In this document: piece by piece, positions 11,267 to 25,300 of the stretch
How positions within the stretch are numbered: position 1 is the stretch's first letter
How the letters are laid out: each line of letters starts with the position of its first letter
Assembly (NCBI RefSeq): GCF_000003855.2
Contig: NW_003101674.1
Coordinates: forward strand, 1,428,269 to 1,492,268
Source of the DNA: Blastomyces gilchristii SLH14081
Lineage: Eukaryota > Ascomycota > Eurotiomycetes > Onygenales > Ajellomycetaceae
Length of the DNA stretch: 64,000 bases
Direction of reading: 5' to 3'
The notes under the pieces: generated by a model
Database searches by the model: none
What the model saw: the letters and a program-made list of their open reading frames with translations, nothing else
What the model was told of the DNA's origin: nothing
Program-made: the position numbers and the translations under genes

Positions 11267-13475
11267 ATGTCTAACCCATTTCAGTTCGGGACCCCGTCAA
11301 CATCGGCAGGTTCCAATACTCCTCCTGTATTTGGTACGGCTGGCGCATCACCATTTTCCCAACCCGCGTCCGGAAAGCCTTCTGGTGGTCTCTTCGGAAA
11401 TATCGGCGCGACACCGACAACAACGACAGGTTCCTCCTCTTCATCTTTGTTTACGACAACCCCAGCAACAGGGCAGACGGCTTCTTTGTTTGGTGGTCAA
11501 GGCTCAAAACCTACGTTTGGCGGCACCCCTTCCAGCAACCCGTTTGGGAATCCTTCAAACCCAGGACAAGCCTCGGCGACGAACCTATTTGGAAGTGCAA
11601 GCCAGACTCCTAAATCAACAGAACCTGCATCATCCGGCCAAACTCAGACTGTGTTATTTGGAGAAGCAGGCAAAACGGCTCCAGGAACGGGTGGTTTGTT
11701 TGGGAATGCTACTCCAGCACCGTCGAACGGAGCATCATTATTTGGCAACATGTCAACTACACCTGCCGGACCCCCTCCTCAGACCTCAGCTGGGCAGGGC
11801 CTTTTCACAAGCCAAGCATCGACAAAACCTGGGGAGTCAGCATCTCTTTTCGGACAAAAGCCAGCTTCCTCTACTTCTTTCGGGAGTCTAGGCGTAACCA
11901 CAAACGCCCTATCGTCAGCAGCCGCGCCTACAACAACCGCAGCAGCGCCAAGTTTATTCAAAGGCGCTTCCCAATCGCAAACGCCAAGTACGGGTAACTT
12001 ATTCGCTTCTCCGGCCGCTAAAGGTCAGGCCGTGGAGACAGGGAAACCACAGGCAAAACCGACCCCGCCCCTATTCGGTGCACCCGCGATATCAACCACT
12101 CCCCAGGCATCTGGTTCGCTATTCAATACTCCTGGGACTTCGGGAGCTCAATCACAACAAAAGCCATTTAGCTTTCCTTCCTCCAAACCCACTTCGGGTG
12201 CTTTTACACCAGCCACAATGTCAGAAACTGCCCAGAAGCCTCTTTTTGGAGCAACGGCGGTTACTACTACTCCATCGACTACAAGCACAACGACAGCAGC
12301 ACCTGCTGCTGGGCTATTTGCTGGCCTAATTACCCCGAAAACCAATACTCCCAAAGATTCAACTACCCCGGCTACTACTTCAAGCCAGCCAGCAGGTGGA
12401 ATGTTCAGCCTTGGTAAGCCGACGACCACGACAGCTCCAGTGAGATCTCAAGCAACGACCTCTGCTGCTGGAGCAACAACTACTGCTGCACCTACAACAG
12501 GCGCCACCACTGCCACTACTAGTGCTGGTGGAACAACATCAACTCCAGCCACCGCTAGTGGCCTTGGGGCGTCGACCGTAGGCCCAGCTCCTCCAGCACA
12601 ATCGCGGCTCAAAAATAAAACCATGGATGAGATCATCACCCGCTGGGCGACTGATTTAACAAAATATCAAAAGGAATTCCAAGAACAAGCTGAGCAGGTT
12701 GCCGATTGGGATCGGATGCTTGTGGAAAATGGAACAAAGGTGCAGAAACTGTACGGTAATACAGTCGATGCGGAAAGAGCTACACAGGAAGTTGAACGCC
12801 AATTAGCATCTGTAGAGGGACAACAAGATGAATTGAGCTCGTGGCTCGATAGATATGAACAAGAGGTTGAGGCTTTGTTGTCGAAGCAGGTTGGGATCAC
12901 GGATTCATTGCAAGGACCTGACCAAGAGCGTGAACGAACGTAAGTCCAACTTGCTCCATTACCAAGCCACCATATTATTTCCTGGTCCCCCCACTCTAGC
13001 AAAACCATCATGCTAAACTAATCTTGCCCAGATACAAACTCGCGGAACGTCTCTCCGAACGACTCAATGAAATGGGCCAGGACTTGACAAGCATGATCGA
13101 GGAGGTCAATTCCGCCTCCTCCACTTTGAGCAAGACCTCCAAATCCGATGAACCTGTATGTCCCACTGAGCAATTACTATTTTTCTATGTTATATATAAA
13201 TAACATATGAGTTTTGCTAACCCTAACGCTTTACACCCTTCCAGATCTCTCAAATCGTCCGTATCCTCAATTCGCACCTTTCCCAACTTCAACTCATCGA
13301 TCAAGGCACGGCCAATTTACATGCAAAGATCGCTGCTGCGCAAAAGCTAGGTGGCTCTCTTAGTGCCCATCAACATCAAGGCACATATAGCCAGCTTCGG
13401 AATGGAATTGGAAATGGGATGGGTGGCGGAGGTGCCGCAGATGACTTTTACAGAGCTTACATGGGCCGTCGGTAA
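11267..13475 (+). CDS. NSP1: Nucleoporin NSP1 (FG repeats plus Nsp1_C coiled coil)
   Basis: Three exons: 11267-12939, 13032-13155, 13245-13475 (stop TAA 13473-13475), joined through GTAAGT...CAG and GTATGT...CAG introns with matching phases; 675 residues. Residues 1 to about 430 are a Ser/Thr/Ala/Gly-rich, natively unfolded FG domain with repeated GLFG, SLFG, NLFG, VLFG and NPFG motifs separated by Thr-rich spacers. From about residue 445 (SRLKNKTMDEIITRW) a long heptad-patterned coiled coil follows, the Nsp1_C domain, running through exons 2 and 3 to the C-terminus (DDFYRAYMGRR). Nsp1 is an essential channel nucleoporin: FG repeats bind transport receptors, and the coiled coil assembles with Nup57/Nup49 and separately with Nup82. 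The conserved domain falls across all three exons in frame, which supports the model. Ordinary codon use and composition; no RIP signature. Confidence 0.95.
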
Positions 13476-14723
13476 AGGAAGAACTGATGTAAGAGTTGAA
13501 AGGGGAGGCTTAGTCAACAAAAAATTTCCCTCTGGATATCAACTTGTGGTAGGAAACTTTTCGGTATACCCGACGCCTTGGGATCTTTTTTCCTCTTGTG
13601 TTATTTTTACTATTCTATCATCCATCACCCATGTTTCTTTAGGCAATCAAATTTTGTACACTGTCGTATCCCATACTACCCGTTATTTTAAATACCTTTT
13701 CCACTGCTCATTGTGAGCAAAAGTTTTTGTAATACATTAGGACCGCTTGTCGCTAGTTTTACTTTAATCCTGCCGATAAAAAATAAGGTCAGACCGAGTG
13801 ACCGACTATATTTTCATCTTAAAACTTGACAATCAAATCAAGCTTCCAGAACAGCTCTATCTGGGCCTGGATTTCACCCTTCTCACCGAAGTTTCATGAC
13901 AACGAAGTAATAATGAGTATATGTACTGTTTACTGTACTACCCCGGCCCCTCTCCGTCTTCGTCACTTCCTCCCCCTCTGGCAATGGCCATTTCTATGGA
14001 TGAATCCGCTTACTTGTCTGGGACGGAAACCTACAGCAAGAAAACCATAGCCCAGGCCTCCAAGTTTGCGATCCGGCATATGGACATATCCCGAGGCCAG
14101 TGGGTACTGTACCTACCTACACTATACACTCCAACGTTCCAATTTGAAACTGAGCGCAAATCACCCATTTCAAAAGAAAAACATGTGTTTTGCTTGAATT
14201 GATTTCGACGACCCTACAAGGAGGAACAGGGGAAGAAATGGAAAGGAAAAAGAATCCAAGGAAATACCAAGAAATCCAACAGGGACAAGAGGAAATGGAG
14301 AAAACGAATGAACCGCACACAGGAGAAAAACGATTTATATATGTATATATACAAAGATATATTCCAAACTATCTTCTTCACCAGTTGACTGTTTGACGGG
14401 TCAAGCAAGTATGTATGTATGTAAGAGTGTTAAGGAGAGGGGAGATGATGCTTAGAATGGGAGCAAAACGAAAAATCCCATCAGAGAATTAAAAGAAAAG
14501 CAACACAAAAAAGACAACCTAGTGTTTCAGTGTCAATTTCTTTCTGTTGTTTGAGCTTCTCTTTTTTCCCCCCATACTTTCATAGTTCATATTCTGCCCC
14601 TAAATTCCCTTTGATCCTTTATACAAATGTTGCCTTGCACAGATACGGTGCACTGGGGAGAAAAGGAAGGGGAAGGAGAATCAAAAAGCTATCCGGAAGC
14701 GGTTTTTATTTTTAGTTTCCTGT
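13476..14723. other. Convergent intergenic region, NSP1 and IF1 3' flanks
   Basis: Holds the 3'UTRs of two convergent genes. A (GTAT)n microsatellite lies at about 14409-14422 and TA-rich runs at 14336-14350. A 73-codon open frame starting at about 13984 has no recognisable domain or splice context and I do not call it. No RNA gene seen. Confidence 0.5.
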
Positions 14724-15494
14724 TTAGTTCTGCTCACCACCGTGTTCCTTGGTGAGTTGCTCGCTGTAATGGAATTTCACACTCGTCAGAGAGATACATA
14801 TAAAATAGCTTGTTATAGTTCTTTGCAAATGCAAAAAGAGCAGTGACTTGAGGGGAAAGAAGTATATGAACACGTACATATGAGCATCAAGTTCATCGAG
14901 ATGCTGGCGCTGCTGCTTCAGCTTTTCTCTTAAGCTTCGTAGCCTGTTCGATACAGTTTCAAATGTTTAGTAAATTAGATTTCCCAAGTTGTAGGCTCCT
15001 GCCCTCCCGACCTTCCAATTTTTCAATTCTTTAAGACATTTTCAATGTAAGAAAGGAACGGGAATCGGGGGAATCGGGGGAGGCGGAAGTAAGAATGACA
15101 AAGGAACGAAGACGTACTTTTCCATCTCCCGTTGCTTGATAAACATGGCTTCATCGGCAGCTTCCTTCTTGCTCCATGAATTGCTATTGTTCAACACCAG
15201 AGTATCCATTAGTTTTCCTGTTTTTCAGATAACCAAGTTTCTTTGCCTTCTTCTTTTATATAGACCCATCTGAAAAGCGGTCTCGTTTGTGATGGTGGGT
15301 AGTCTTGCAGGTGTGCAGGGGAACGGACTGATAAAAAACCAAAGCAACGACGTTACCTACCTAGTGGACAGTTTCCCAGTTGCCCGGGGAGAACCAACGT
15401 CACCTTCAGCCATTCCTACGGCAGCAACGGAGAATAAGCGCTTGAGGGGCAGCTGGCTAGCGCGGAGAAGAGGTCTGGCAGTTTGACGGAGCAT
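14724..15494 (-). CDS. INH1: Mitochondrial F1F0-ATPase inhibitor IF1 precursor (INH1), 4 exons
   Basis: Minus-strand exons 15494-15361, 15183-15118, 14943-14878, 14763-14724 (stop 14726-14724). Introns are GTAGGT...TAG (177 bp), GTACGT...CAG (174 bp) and GTACGT...CAG (114 bp); phases close to give 101 residues. The N-terminus MLRQTARPLLRASQLPLKR is a typical Arg-rich mitochondrial targeting presequence. The mature part has the IF1 pattern: a short flexible inhibitory segment (SWSKKEAADEAMFIKQRE), then a continuous basic/acidic coiled coil (KLRSLREKLKQQRQHLDELD) ending EQLTKEHGGEQN. IF1 binds the F1 sector when matrix pH falls and stops ATP hydrolysis. The first half of the inhibitory domain is shared between exons 1 and 2, so the exon 1/2 splice matters: it restores TSNSWSKKEA in frame. 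Exons 2 and 3 are each exactly 66 bp. No overlapping gene. Confidence 0.9.
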
Positions 15495-17602
15495 GTTTGA
15501 TCGTGGTATGAAGTAGTTCTTTGTGAGGAGGGGATGTATGTGAAGGCTGAGCTGCGTTGGAAGGTAGGTAAGAGAGAAGGGAGAACTGGAAGCTTATTCG
15601 TTAGCGACCTGCCTTCAATAATGGCTAGTGCATATGTTTTTATTACAAGGGAGGGCTTCGTACATTTGCTTGAGCGTGGGAGAGCGATGTTTGATTTGGG
15701 AGGCAAGGAATGTCGTTAGGTTGCTTCATTATTGTACTCCGTCAATACGCTAGCTTTCTTCGGCAACCCTGGAACCTTGGAAGCGTGCGTCATTGCTGAC
15801 TCAGTCACCCCCCAACGCACATCACATGACATCTCTCCTCGCCACACATAATTCGCTGCGAAGAATTGGGGAAATTGTGAAACCGGCCAGCATATATGGA
15901 ATATGGTTCCAAATGTGGTGATGAAATATTTTACCCAACTTATTTTATCATTTTAATCCATGAAGAGTTGGAGTAGATAATTTTGCTTTTACAAAGTCCC
16001 GTCTTGGCTGATTCAGACGTCTCCTCTTAAACTGGTAACTGAGACGTGGAATAAGCAATAAGAGTGACGCCCTGATTCTCTCTTGGTGTCCCTATTGGCC
16101 CCTCTTCCTATCTATTATCAAGAAGAACCATTTTAGCGTCCACCAGGACAGCGTAATCCTGGTAGATTTGTTGTATGATACTTTCTGGGTTGAAAAGTGT
16201 GTTTAACGGACGAACCGGGGTAAGGTGGGGAGAACACTGGCGCCGAATTATGATGATATTTTATTGTACTGTACTGATTTCTATCTCAATTGCAGCCTTG
16301 CCAGCCTGCCCACCTACCGCCACTTGCGAAGAGTCGTAGTGAGCAAAATAATGGTAGTGCCCACGAAACTGCAAGAAATACGCCTTGCATGCACAGCGCT
16401 TCTTAGCGTTGAAATTTAAACTAGAGCCGTCAAAATTCTGGTGGCTCAACGGCTGTGGCATTAATTATTGAGGAATCGAGAACATTAACGCACAGTTCAT
16501 AGATCCGCCCTGGGTGTAAAATACCGCGTAGGAATATAAGTCTTCTCTACTAAATACAAGGTAGGAGGGACATTTAAACGATTTGAAATATACCACCAGT
16601 AGATGTTATGTCTAGCAGCAGGCTGCGGGGCATTGCTTGCCGAAGTCAAGAGCAATCTGTACAGAGAGTCATGGAAAATCAATGAAATACAATGAAATAC
16701 AATATACAATAATGGGTAACTAGAGCAATCGCGTACGTGTCAGACACTTTTTATTTCAATCTATCAGCCACAGTGGTTGGTTGTGAAAGGCGGAAGTTGG
16801 AATTGCCTAAAGAGGGGCCCGTGTTGCTGACTACTCCGTCACCTCCTCACCTGATCCACCTCCGTTTCTTCTTCTATCTTCAACCTTCTTCTTCCCCCCG
16901 ATTATTCCAACACTCGCCCTGTCTCCATCTCTGCCCAACCACCCACCACCACCACACCCGCTGCTTGGTCTGCTTCCCAATCTTCCCCCTAGTCGTCCAA
17001 CTACTACTTCCCCGCGAGATTTTAACTCTTTGTCAGTCCTCTGCCTTACTTTTTGCAACGCGTTATATCTCTTCCAGGTAAGAAGCGTGTCTTGTTTTGT
17101 GTGCGTGATTCCACTGCCTTGCCTCAGCAACCAGCTTCGATCGCTGCTTCAGCACCCTCTGGTATTCTTGCCCAAGACTATCTGTTCTCGAGTCGCATTC
17201 TCCTGATAACGTTCATCCTTATCTACGCTCCCGTATTTCCCAAGTTGCCTACTGTTCATCGTATTTCATTGTTGGTTGTGGAGTTCTATCGGGCGGTGTC
17301 ACAGCAACATCTGGATCGCGTGGAAACTTCCCAGCAATCCACCACCAAATCACCCCCCATCTTCGTCACACATATTTTCTACATAAAAGTTCCATCTTGC
17401 GCATTCGTTCGGGGTTTTAATTTCGATTCTACTTTCAAGATGCTCCAAAGAAGGATGATGACCCCTCTTTTTCGTGCTAACTCCTCTTTTCCGTTTCGCT
17501 CGGTTTCAATAGCAATCAATGTCTAACAGTTGAATGTGTTGTTCATCGGACCCCTGTCTACCTCACACTAACATACGTCGGTTGTAGGAGCCTTGATTCA
17601 TA
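15495..17602. promoter_or_regulatory. Divergent intergenic region between IF1 and 14-3-3 genes
   Basis: Contains the IF1 promoter (left) and the 14-3-3 promoter (right). About 16840-17040 is strongly pyrimidine-rich on the plus strand (long CTTCTTC, CCACCACC and CATCTCTGCC runs), the kind of CT-rich tract often found just upstream of transcription starts of highly expressed fungal genes. No convincing coding frame was seen between 15720 and 16820. Confidence 0.55.
17078..17587 (+). other. Probable 5'UTR intron of the 14-3-3 gene
   Basis: A GTAAGA donor follows CTTCCAG at 17077/17078. A CTAAC branch-like sequence lies at 17568-17572, and the acceptor TTGTAG is at 17582-17587, leaving a 15-base leader before the ATG at 17603. 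The interval has no conserved coding content. Splicing is inferred from these signals only. Confidence 0.6.
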
Positions 17603-18683
<1,081 letters not shown>

Positions 18684-19768
18684 ATGGGCGGTGGGGAAAT
18701 GAATGAGTATTTTTGCTGTTTTTTAGATCGGAGGAGTGGGTACAAGGGAAACTTTGTGTGTGTTGCTATTTTGCCCGCCTCTTTTCGACATTATCCATGT
18801 TCTTTAATTTCCTGTCTTAACAACCCCGCACCGGCACCTGATCACCCTTCCCAATTATCACCGACCCATCAAGGCTCTCACTGACACCCTCTAACACATG
18901 CACGCACTTTCTCTCCATAACCCACTCTCGTTCCCCCTTGATTTTAGCGGCGGGGAAAGTTCTACAAATTATTATTTTATTATTTCGTTTTTTATATTAT
19001 TCACGTGTGTGTTTTCTGCTTTTCCCACCTTTTTTTGCCCCTTAGTATCTGAAAACCAAAAAAGAAGGTTGGTTGATTGAGTTGAAAAAAATACGCATAA
19101 CGTTCTTTCTCAAGAGAGAGAACATCCCCCCGGCTCTCTTCTCCATTTCCCGTTTCACCTCTTGCCCTCTAAAAAAAAATTTTGTCTTTTTGATAAGTGG
19201 GTTATTAAAGTAGGTAGAACTTGGGCTCTCACATCAATGTTTTTCGGAATCTTTGGTCAGCTACAAAAAAGCAGATCTTCTACAGCGAAAAAACAAAAAG
19301 AAAACTCAAAACAACACATTATGCTAAATATTTTAAAAATAAATCAAAAAAAAAAAAAAAAAAAATCAATATCACAGATATTTTTTATAATTATTTCTTT
19401 TTTTCTGTTGCTGAAAAAGTGAAAGAAGTAGAGAATTTTTTTTTTCTTATTTCTATACACATGTTTATATTAAAACTTATTATATCTGTGAGAAAGTATG
19501 TCTATATATCTATGTTTAAAACTCAGATTAAACTTTATAGTTATTATATTATATTACTTATAATTATAGTTTATATTTATTACATTAATTTCAAATTACT
19601 TTATTTTAAATATTAAAAATTTCAGATTCACTATTTAATAAAGATAAAAGATTAATTGATTGTATATTAATCTAACCACGCAGCATTCTTTTCATAGATA
19701 TGTGAGTTATATAATCTTATATAGAGTATTCAGTTAACACTCTTTCTAATTACAAGTACTTAAGTATC
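18684..19768. other. 14-3-3 3' flank and transition into the AT-rich compartment
   Basis: The 3'UTR and downstream sequence keep normal composition to about 19200, then grade into AT-rich DNA. A run of about 18 A lies at 19348-19366. Open frames from 19162 to 19616 are Lys/Ile/Tyr/Phe-rich products of base composition and I do not call them. No repeat family was recognised before the MITE that starts at 19769. Confidence 0.5.
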
Positions 19769-20109
19769 TAGACTGACTGCTGAGATTATAAATTTTACAT
19801 TTAATCTTATTTAATCTGATCTCATACATTTCTTAACATGAATTCTACTGAGACTAATTATTAAAAAAACATGCAAAGTAACTATATATCAGATTTTAAA
19901 ATGAGATTATGACTTGAAAAAAATGAGAAAGTAATCTTATTTAGTCTCATTTAGTCTTATTCTTAGTATAAAGTTACTATTTTTAGACATTTTAAGGTTT
20001 TTTTTAAACTATTTTTAATTTTTTAAAAAGTAATACTTTTTAATAATGCTCAAATAAGATTTAAAGTCATTTAAAGCAATAAAAATAATTTAAATTGAGA
20101 AGTAGAAAT

Positions 20110-20300
20110 TGTGATTCAAAGGTTGCTTGTCAGCGTACAATTACAGGTGTACACTGGCTTCTTATATATCATAATATTATACACTAAATTAATTAGTGGC
20201 TGCTATGACTCCTTTACACTTGTAAGCAAGTTTGAAAGTGACTGTGTTATTATCTGATAATCATACATTCTTTTAAATCACTGTACATTCTTCTGAATCA
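20110..20300 (-). repeat. 3' LTR of gypsy D (191 bp)
   Basis: TGTGATTCAAAGG...CTGAATCA. Same length as the partner LTR at 28192-28382 but far more C-to-T/G-to-A changed: for example GACTGTGTTATTATCTG here against GGCCGCGTTATTATCCG there. Confidence 0.85.
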
Positions 20301-20927
20301 CATTCTCTCTCATCAGATTCAGTCATGCTTATATGACTATAATATCTACTCTAGCTTCATGCAGATTAGTGTATCACTAGTGTTCATAATCTTATAGTCT
20401 ATTTCTGATTCAGCTAGTGTCTTATGTATACTCTTATAAAGAAACTTTCACTATATTATATTACTTATTCACTAACTTTTCTCATTCTTCAATCATCTTC
20501 TTCATCATTGTCATTATTGAATGTTACTATCTTATTCAAGATTTCTATCTCTTCTTCTATTCAACTCTTTTCATCTGTTTATTTATTACATTGTATGTGT
20601 TTCTGATGCTGATCTTCTGTTCTCATAATAAGTGTTCTTATAGTGCTCATATCAGACAGTTTATTAGCAGTAAGTGTAATGTATTATGAAATATGATCAG
20701 AACTTGTTTATCTTCTAATAATTGTCAGAATATACTATCATGAATAGCATATCTTCTTCATTTTCTTATATACTCTTGATCTTTTTCTTCTCAGCAGGTT
20801 TCTGATTGTGTTTTCTGACATGATTTTGTATAAACACAGATGCTGATATGTTGTTTTTATTTATATAGAATCTTCATATATTAACAGATCTGTATTCACT
20901 GATGATAGTGAACTCAATGTTGAATTA

Positions 20928-22300
20928 TTGATCAAGAACTTGAAGAACACAATAATGAAGAAATTGTTTATATTATATATAACTGAGTCTTCTATGTCTC
21001 TCTCTGCTCTCTCTGTTTCTTTCTCTGTCACTCTCTCTCAATCTTCTACATCTGTCCCTGTGTCTGATTCTCCTGCTTCTGCTACTTCTGTTCCTGTAAT
21101 TCTCACTTCTGCTACTTCTGGTTTTACTGTCTCTGCTTTTATTATCAGCTCTTTCTATTTCAAGGAGATATTGTATAGACTTAATAAACTACATTTCTCA
21201 GTGTGTATACTCTCACTCTTCTTACTGACTCTCAGAATAATTTATTATACAAAGACTATGTATAATATAACTATTTAAAGCTTGATCATAGATGCTGATT
21301 ATTACATTCATTTTAAATATTTATAATGAGATAATTGTTTATTTATATCAGAGAATCACTTCTCTTCTTCACAGTATTGAGATTATAAGTCTTTTTCTTT
21401 TTCATCTTTTTCTTTCTGATACTGATTTTTCTATTCTTAGAAAAAATTATTATGAGTTTTACTGTGTATAAAGTTATAATGTTTACAGATATCAAGAAGC
21501 TTTTTATAACTGTAAAGTTTAATATCACAGAGACATTCACTCTAGCAAATTTCTTTGAGATAATAGATCTGTATCAGTCTATTCTCTGATATCTGTCATC
21601 TGACTTTGTAATGCAGATAAAAGATATTCATGTTTTCAGAAACAGAAATGCAGATGTTGTACTCTTTTACACTCACAGATATGAGACTTATATGTCTTAT
21701 CTGAGCTGTTGTTATAAGAATAAGCTGTTTGTATACTGTGTTCTGCTTTCTGTATTTCTCTGTGTCTCTCTCTCTCTTTCTGAGAAGTCTTATATGTGTT
21801 GTAATTACATGTACAACTCTAAGATCAGTGAGTATTTGTTTGATAACTATTCTCATCTCTGATTTTATGATTTTTATATACTAACAATAGTTCTTAGTTG
21901 CTTTGATATCAGAGACTATTTTAATCAAAGATGATAACATCACTGAGACTATTCTCTCTCACTCTTAAGCTTCTTCTATCACTTTCTCTTCCTTCTCTAC
22001 AGAGAAGATTGTGTGCACACTGAATTGTAAGTATTCAGTTCTGAGTAGCTTCTGTCATTTATCTGATTCTGTGTCTCTCTCTTTCATTTCTTCTGTCTCT
22101 GTCTTCTCTGCTCTGACTTCTGGTTCTGTGAGTCTCATACTCTTCTTCAATTTTTCTACACATATATGTACACATTTCTATATCAGCATTTCAGTCAATC
22201 TTGTAATAAATAACATTAATATTGTACACAGAGTAGTAGAGGAATCAGAGATATGTATAATATTATTATAAGAGTAGCTTACAGCTCTTGAATTTCTTGC
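20928..22300. other. Unassigned 3' region of gypsy D
   Basis: Part of the 3.2 kb between the integrase and 3' LTR of the minus-strand gypsy D. Plus-strand frames are Ser/Thr/Val-rich (about 20980-21150 and 22055-22160) because of (TCT)-like repeats. On the sense (minus) strand the same DNA reads as Glu/Val/Thr/Arg-rich low-complexity protein (for example EVAEVRITGTEVAEAGESD). It could be a C-terminal pol extension or an extra ORF; function unknown. Confidence 0.4.
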
Positions 22301-25300
22301 AGATCTTGAGTTTTGAGATTTCCTTTATTTTTAACATTTTTTGAGTGATGTGGCATGAGAAATAGATTAAATGTATGACATATGAAAATGAATGAGATAT
22401 ATATGATAACATTTGTCTTTTGCAGCTGATTCTTATAGTTAGTGATTAATTCATTATCTCTTTTCTTTTCTTATGCTTTTTCTTTATCTACTAGTCACTA
22501 CTCTTATATGATCTCTATATAATATAGTGTTCAGTGACTAGATTCAGCAGCTTTTATCTTTTATAATTCTGTCTTATATATTATACTGTCTCTCTTCACC
22601 TGCTCAGATTACTACAGTGAACAGCTCATTGAAACTAACCTTATCTGATCTCTGAGCATTCTCAGAAGTTGAGATGACTTGATCTTATATATCTGTAAAT
22701 GTTTCAGATAGTTCATTCTCTGTGATCTCTGTGATTGAACTGATGTAAACAGTTAAATTCAACTCTGAATTTCTTTTTCTTCTGTAATCTGACTCATGTG
22801 CAAGTCTGCTGCTTTAAGACTGCTCTTTATTATATTATATCTACTGTCTGCAGTGTGTTATTGTATGATCAGCTACAGTCTTATTACTTATTGAAGTGTG
22901 ATATTCATCTGATTTCTCTATTACTTCTCATTCTTTTCTTATAATTGTGAAAAGATTGAAATAAGTGAGATCATCTGATTTATAAGTATCTATGATTTCT
23001 CTTATCTTATAAGACTTTTCAATTGTAAGTCTCTTCTTTTTCAATACTGATAATAGTGCTGTGAATAATCATAATCTGCTCAGATCTTGTATCTTTACTT
23101 TCATAAGTTATAAATTATTTATTAAGTTGTGTAAGATCTGTCTCTCTGATTCTTTCAATGTATATGTTCTCAGAGAATGTGATTTGAGTATTTTATATAG
23201 CTCAAATCATCTAGATTGAAACTTCTCAGAACTCTCATTATGTATGAGAACTCATATTCTCATCTTAAGACTCAATTCCTTAACTAGTGAGTCTCATATT
23301 CTTTTTGATTGAATTGCTCAGTTCAGAAGTAACTTATTAGCTTTTGTATATATGTGACTGATCTCTTTCAATCTTGATTCTGTGTCTGTAACTGTTGCAT
23401 CTGCAACTGCTGTTTTCTCTTTCACCTTTTCTGAAGCATTCTCTGAGATACGCGGATGCAATTTATACAATAGATAGAATGATGAATGCTTAAAGACTGC
23501 ATGCTGCTGAATTTGTATGACTAATAGTGCCTGACTGAGATATTCAATTCATAATCTTGTAGACTTGCTCACTAGATATTTTCTCAGTATATTGTCTAAG
23601 ATTTTATTCAAGCATTTCATCTTTCTGTTCATCTGTGAATGATATAGTGTTGTTCTATGATGTCTTGTCTGTAATTGACTCATGAAATGCCTCACTGCTT
23701 CTTCTATAAGATTTACACTGTTATTAGTTAGAATCTCACACAGCATTTCATAGTTGATATAAATCTTATTATGTAGAAACTTCATTATTATCTTCTCTGT
23801 TATCTCTGAAACTGCTTTTACAACTGGCCAGTCAGTAGTGTAATCAATAGCAGTGATTATTCATTGATTTTCATTTAACATCTGTGATAATATGTCTATG
23901 AGGTTCATCTCTCATTATTTGAACAGTTGTATTATACACTTTATCTGATATTACACTTTCTTACATTCTAATCCTTTCTTAGATTCTTTCACAATCTGGC
24001 AATTCAGACACTCATGAGTATACATCTGAATGTTCTCAGTCATGCTTGGCTAGTATGCTCTTGATTCAAGTACACTCATGAGTTCAGAGCTTTCTAAGTG
24101 ACTGAATTCCTTGTGCATGTGAGTTACTAAGTTGTATCTAAATGAAGATTCTAGATAGAGAGCTTCTATGTATTCTAGATCACAGTAAAACATAATATCA
24201 TTTTTCAATTTTCTCAGCTTGAAGTTTGAAAGCATCTCTTCTACTACTCTCACAAGATACTTGTTATCTGACACCTTGTCATTCTTCAAGTAAGAGATTA
24301 TAGTGTCTACTCATTCTAATTCCTTGCATTCTCTCAGTGTATTTAATACAAATATCTCTTATGTCTTATTTGCAGAACTCTCACTCATGAAATCAGGTCT
24401 GTGACTGATTGCATCAGATATCACAGTGTTCAATCTCTTTTAATATTTAATATGAAGATTGTATGCTTAGAACTCTGAGATTCAACATGCTAAGTGTTTG
24501 AAAGATTTTATCATTGATTATAGATAGATAAGGCTTTCATGATCTGTAATCACTGTTATTATATGTCTGTTGTTAATATATTTATCTTATAATATTAACA
24601 CATGCTTAATTACTAGCAATTTCTTTTCATGCACTGAGTAATTGAGCTCAGTGTCTGATAGTTTTCTATTATTATATATCATCAGATGCAGCTTGCTATT
24701 CTTACTCATCTATAGAAAGATGTCTCTGATAGCTCATTCAGATGCATCTGTCTCAATGTAGAAAGATTTATCATAATCTAGTTAAATAAGCACTGAGAAT
24801 GTTATTACATGTTCTCTCAGTATGAGAAAAGCCTCTTCACACACAGTATTTCAGATGATTGAATGAAACTTCTTCTTTTGCAGATTTGCATTCATTTCTC
24901 TTAATAGATCTGAGAGTGATATAGATATTCATGTGAAATCCTTGATGAATCTGCAGTAATATGAGACTAACTCAAGAAACTGTTATATATAATATACATT
25001 TCTCAGTCACAGTCAATTCACTATAATATTCAATTTCTCTGAGATGAGATGTATACAGTCATCACTCACTACATATTCTACAAACTTCAACTCTTTTATT
25101 TTAAATATATACTTTGTTAATTTGATGTAGAGCTTATACTCTGTCAGAGTTGTAAGCACTTCATCAAGATACTTCAGATATTCATTATATGAGTTTGAAA
25201 AGACTAGAATATTATTAAGATATACAAGACATGAGGTTTTATTCTATTTATAAAGAATTGTATTCATCATTATTTAGAAGATGATGAACATATTTATCAG

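Noticed and set aside
11331..12639. Alternative frames within NSP1 exon 1 on both strands
   Set aside because: Generated by the Ser/Thr/Gly-rich FG repeat composition; the NSP1 frame is unambiguous.
13984..14202. 73-codon plus-strand frame between NSP1 and IF1
   Set aside because: No homology recognised, not continued by splicing, and it sits in a convergent 3'UTR region.
19162..19616. Open frames in poly(A)-rich DNA right of the island
   Set aside because: Lys/Ile/Tyr runs follow directly from AT-rich composition and a homopolymer; no coding signature.
20928..21278. Ser/Thr-rich plus-strand frame resembling a secreted mucin-like protein
   Set aside because: It lies antisense inside gypsy D in a TCT-rich repeat; no signal peptide or gene structure.
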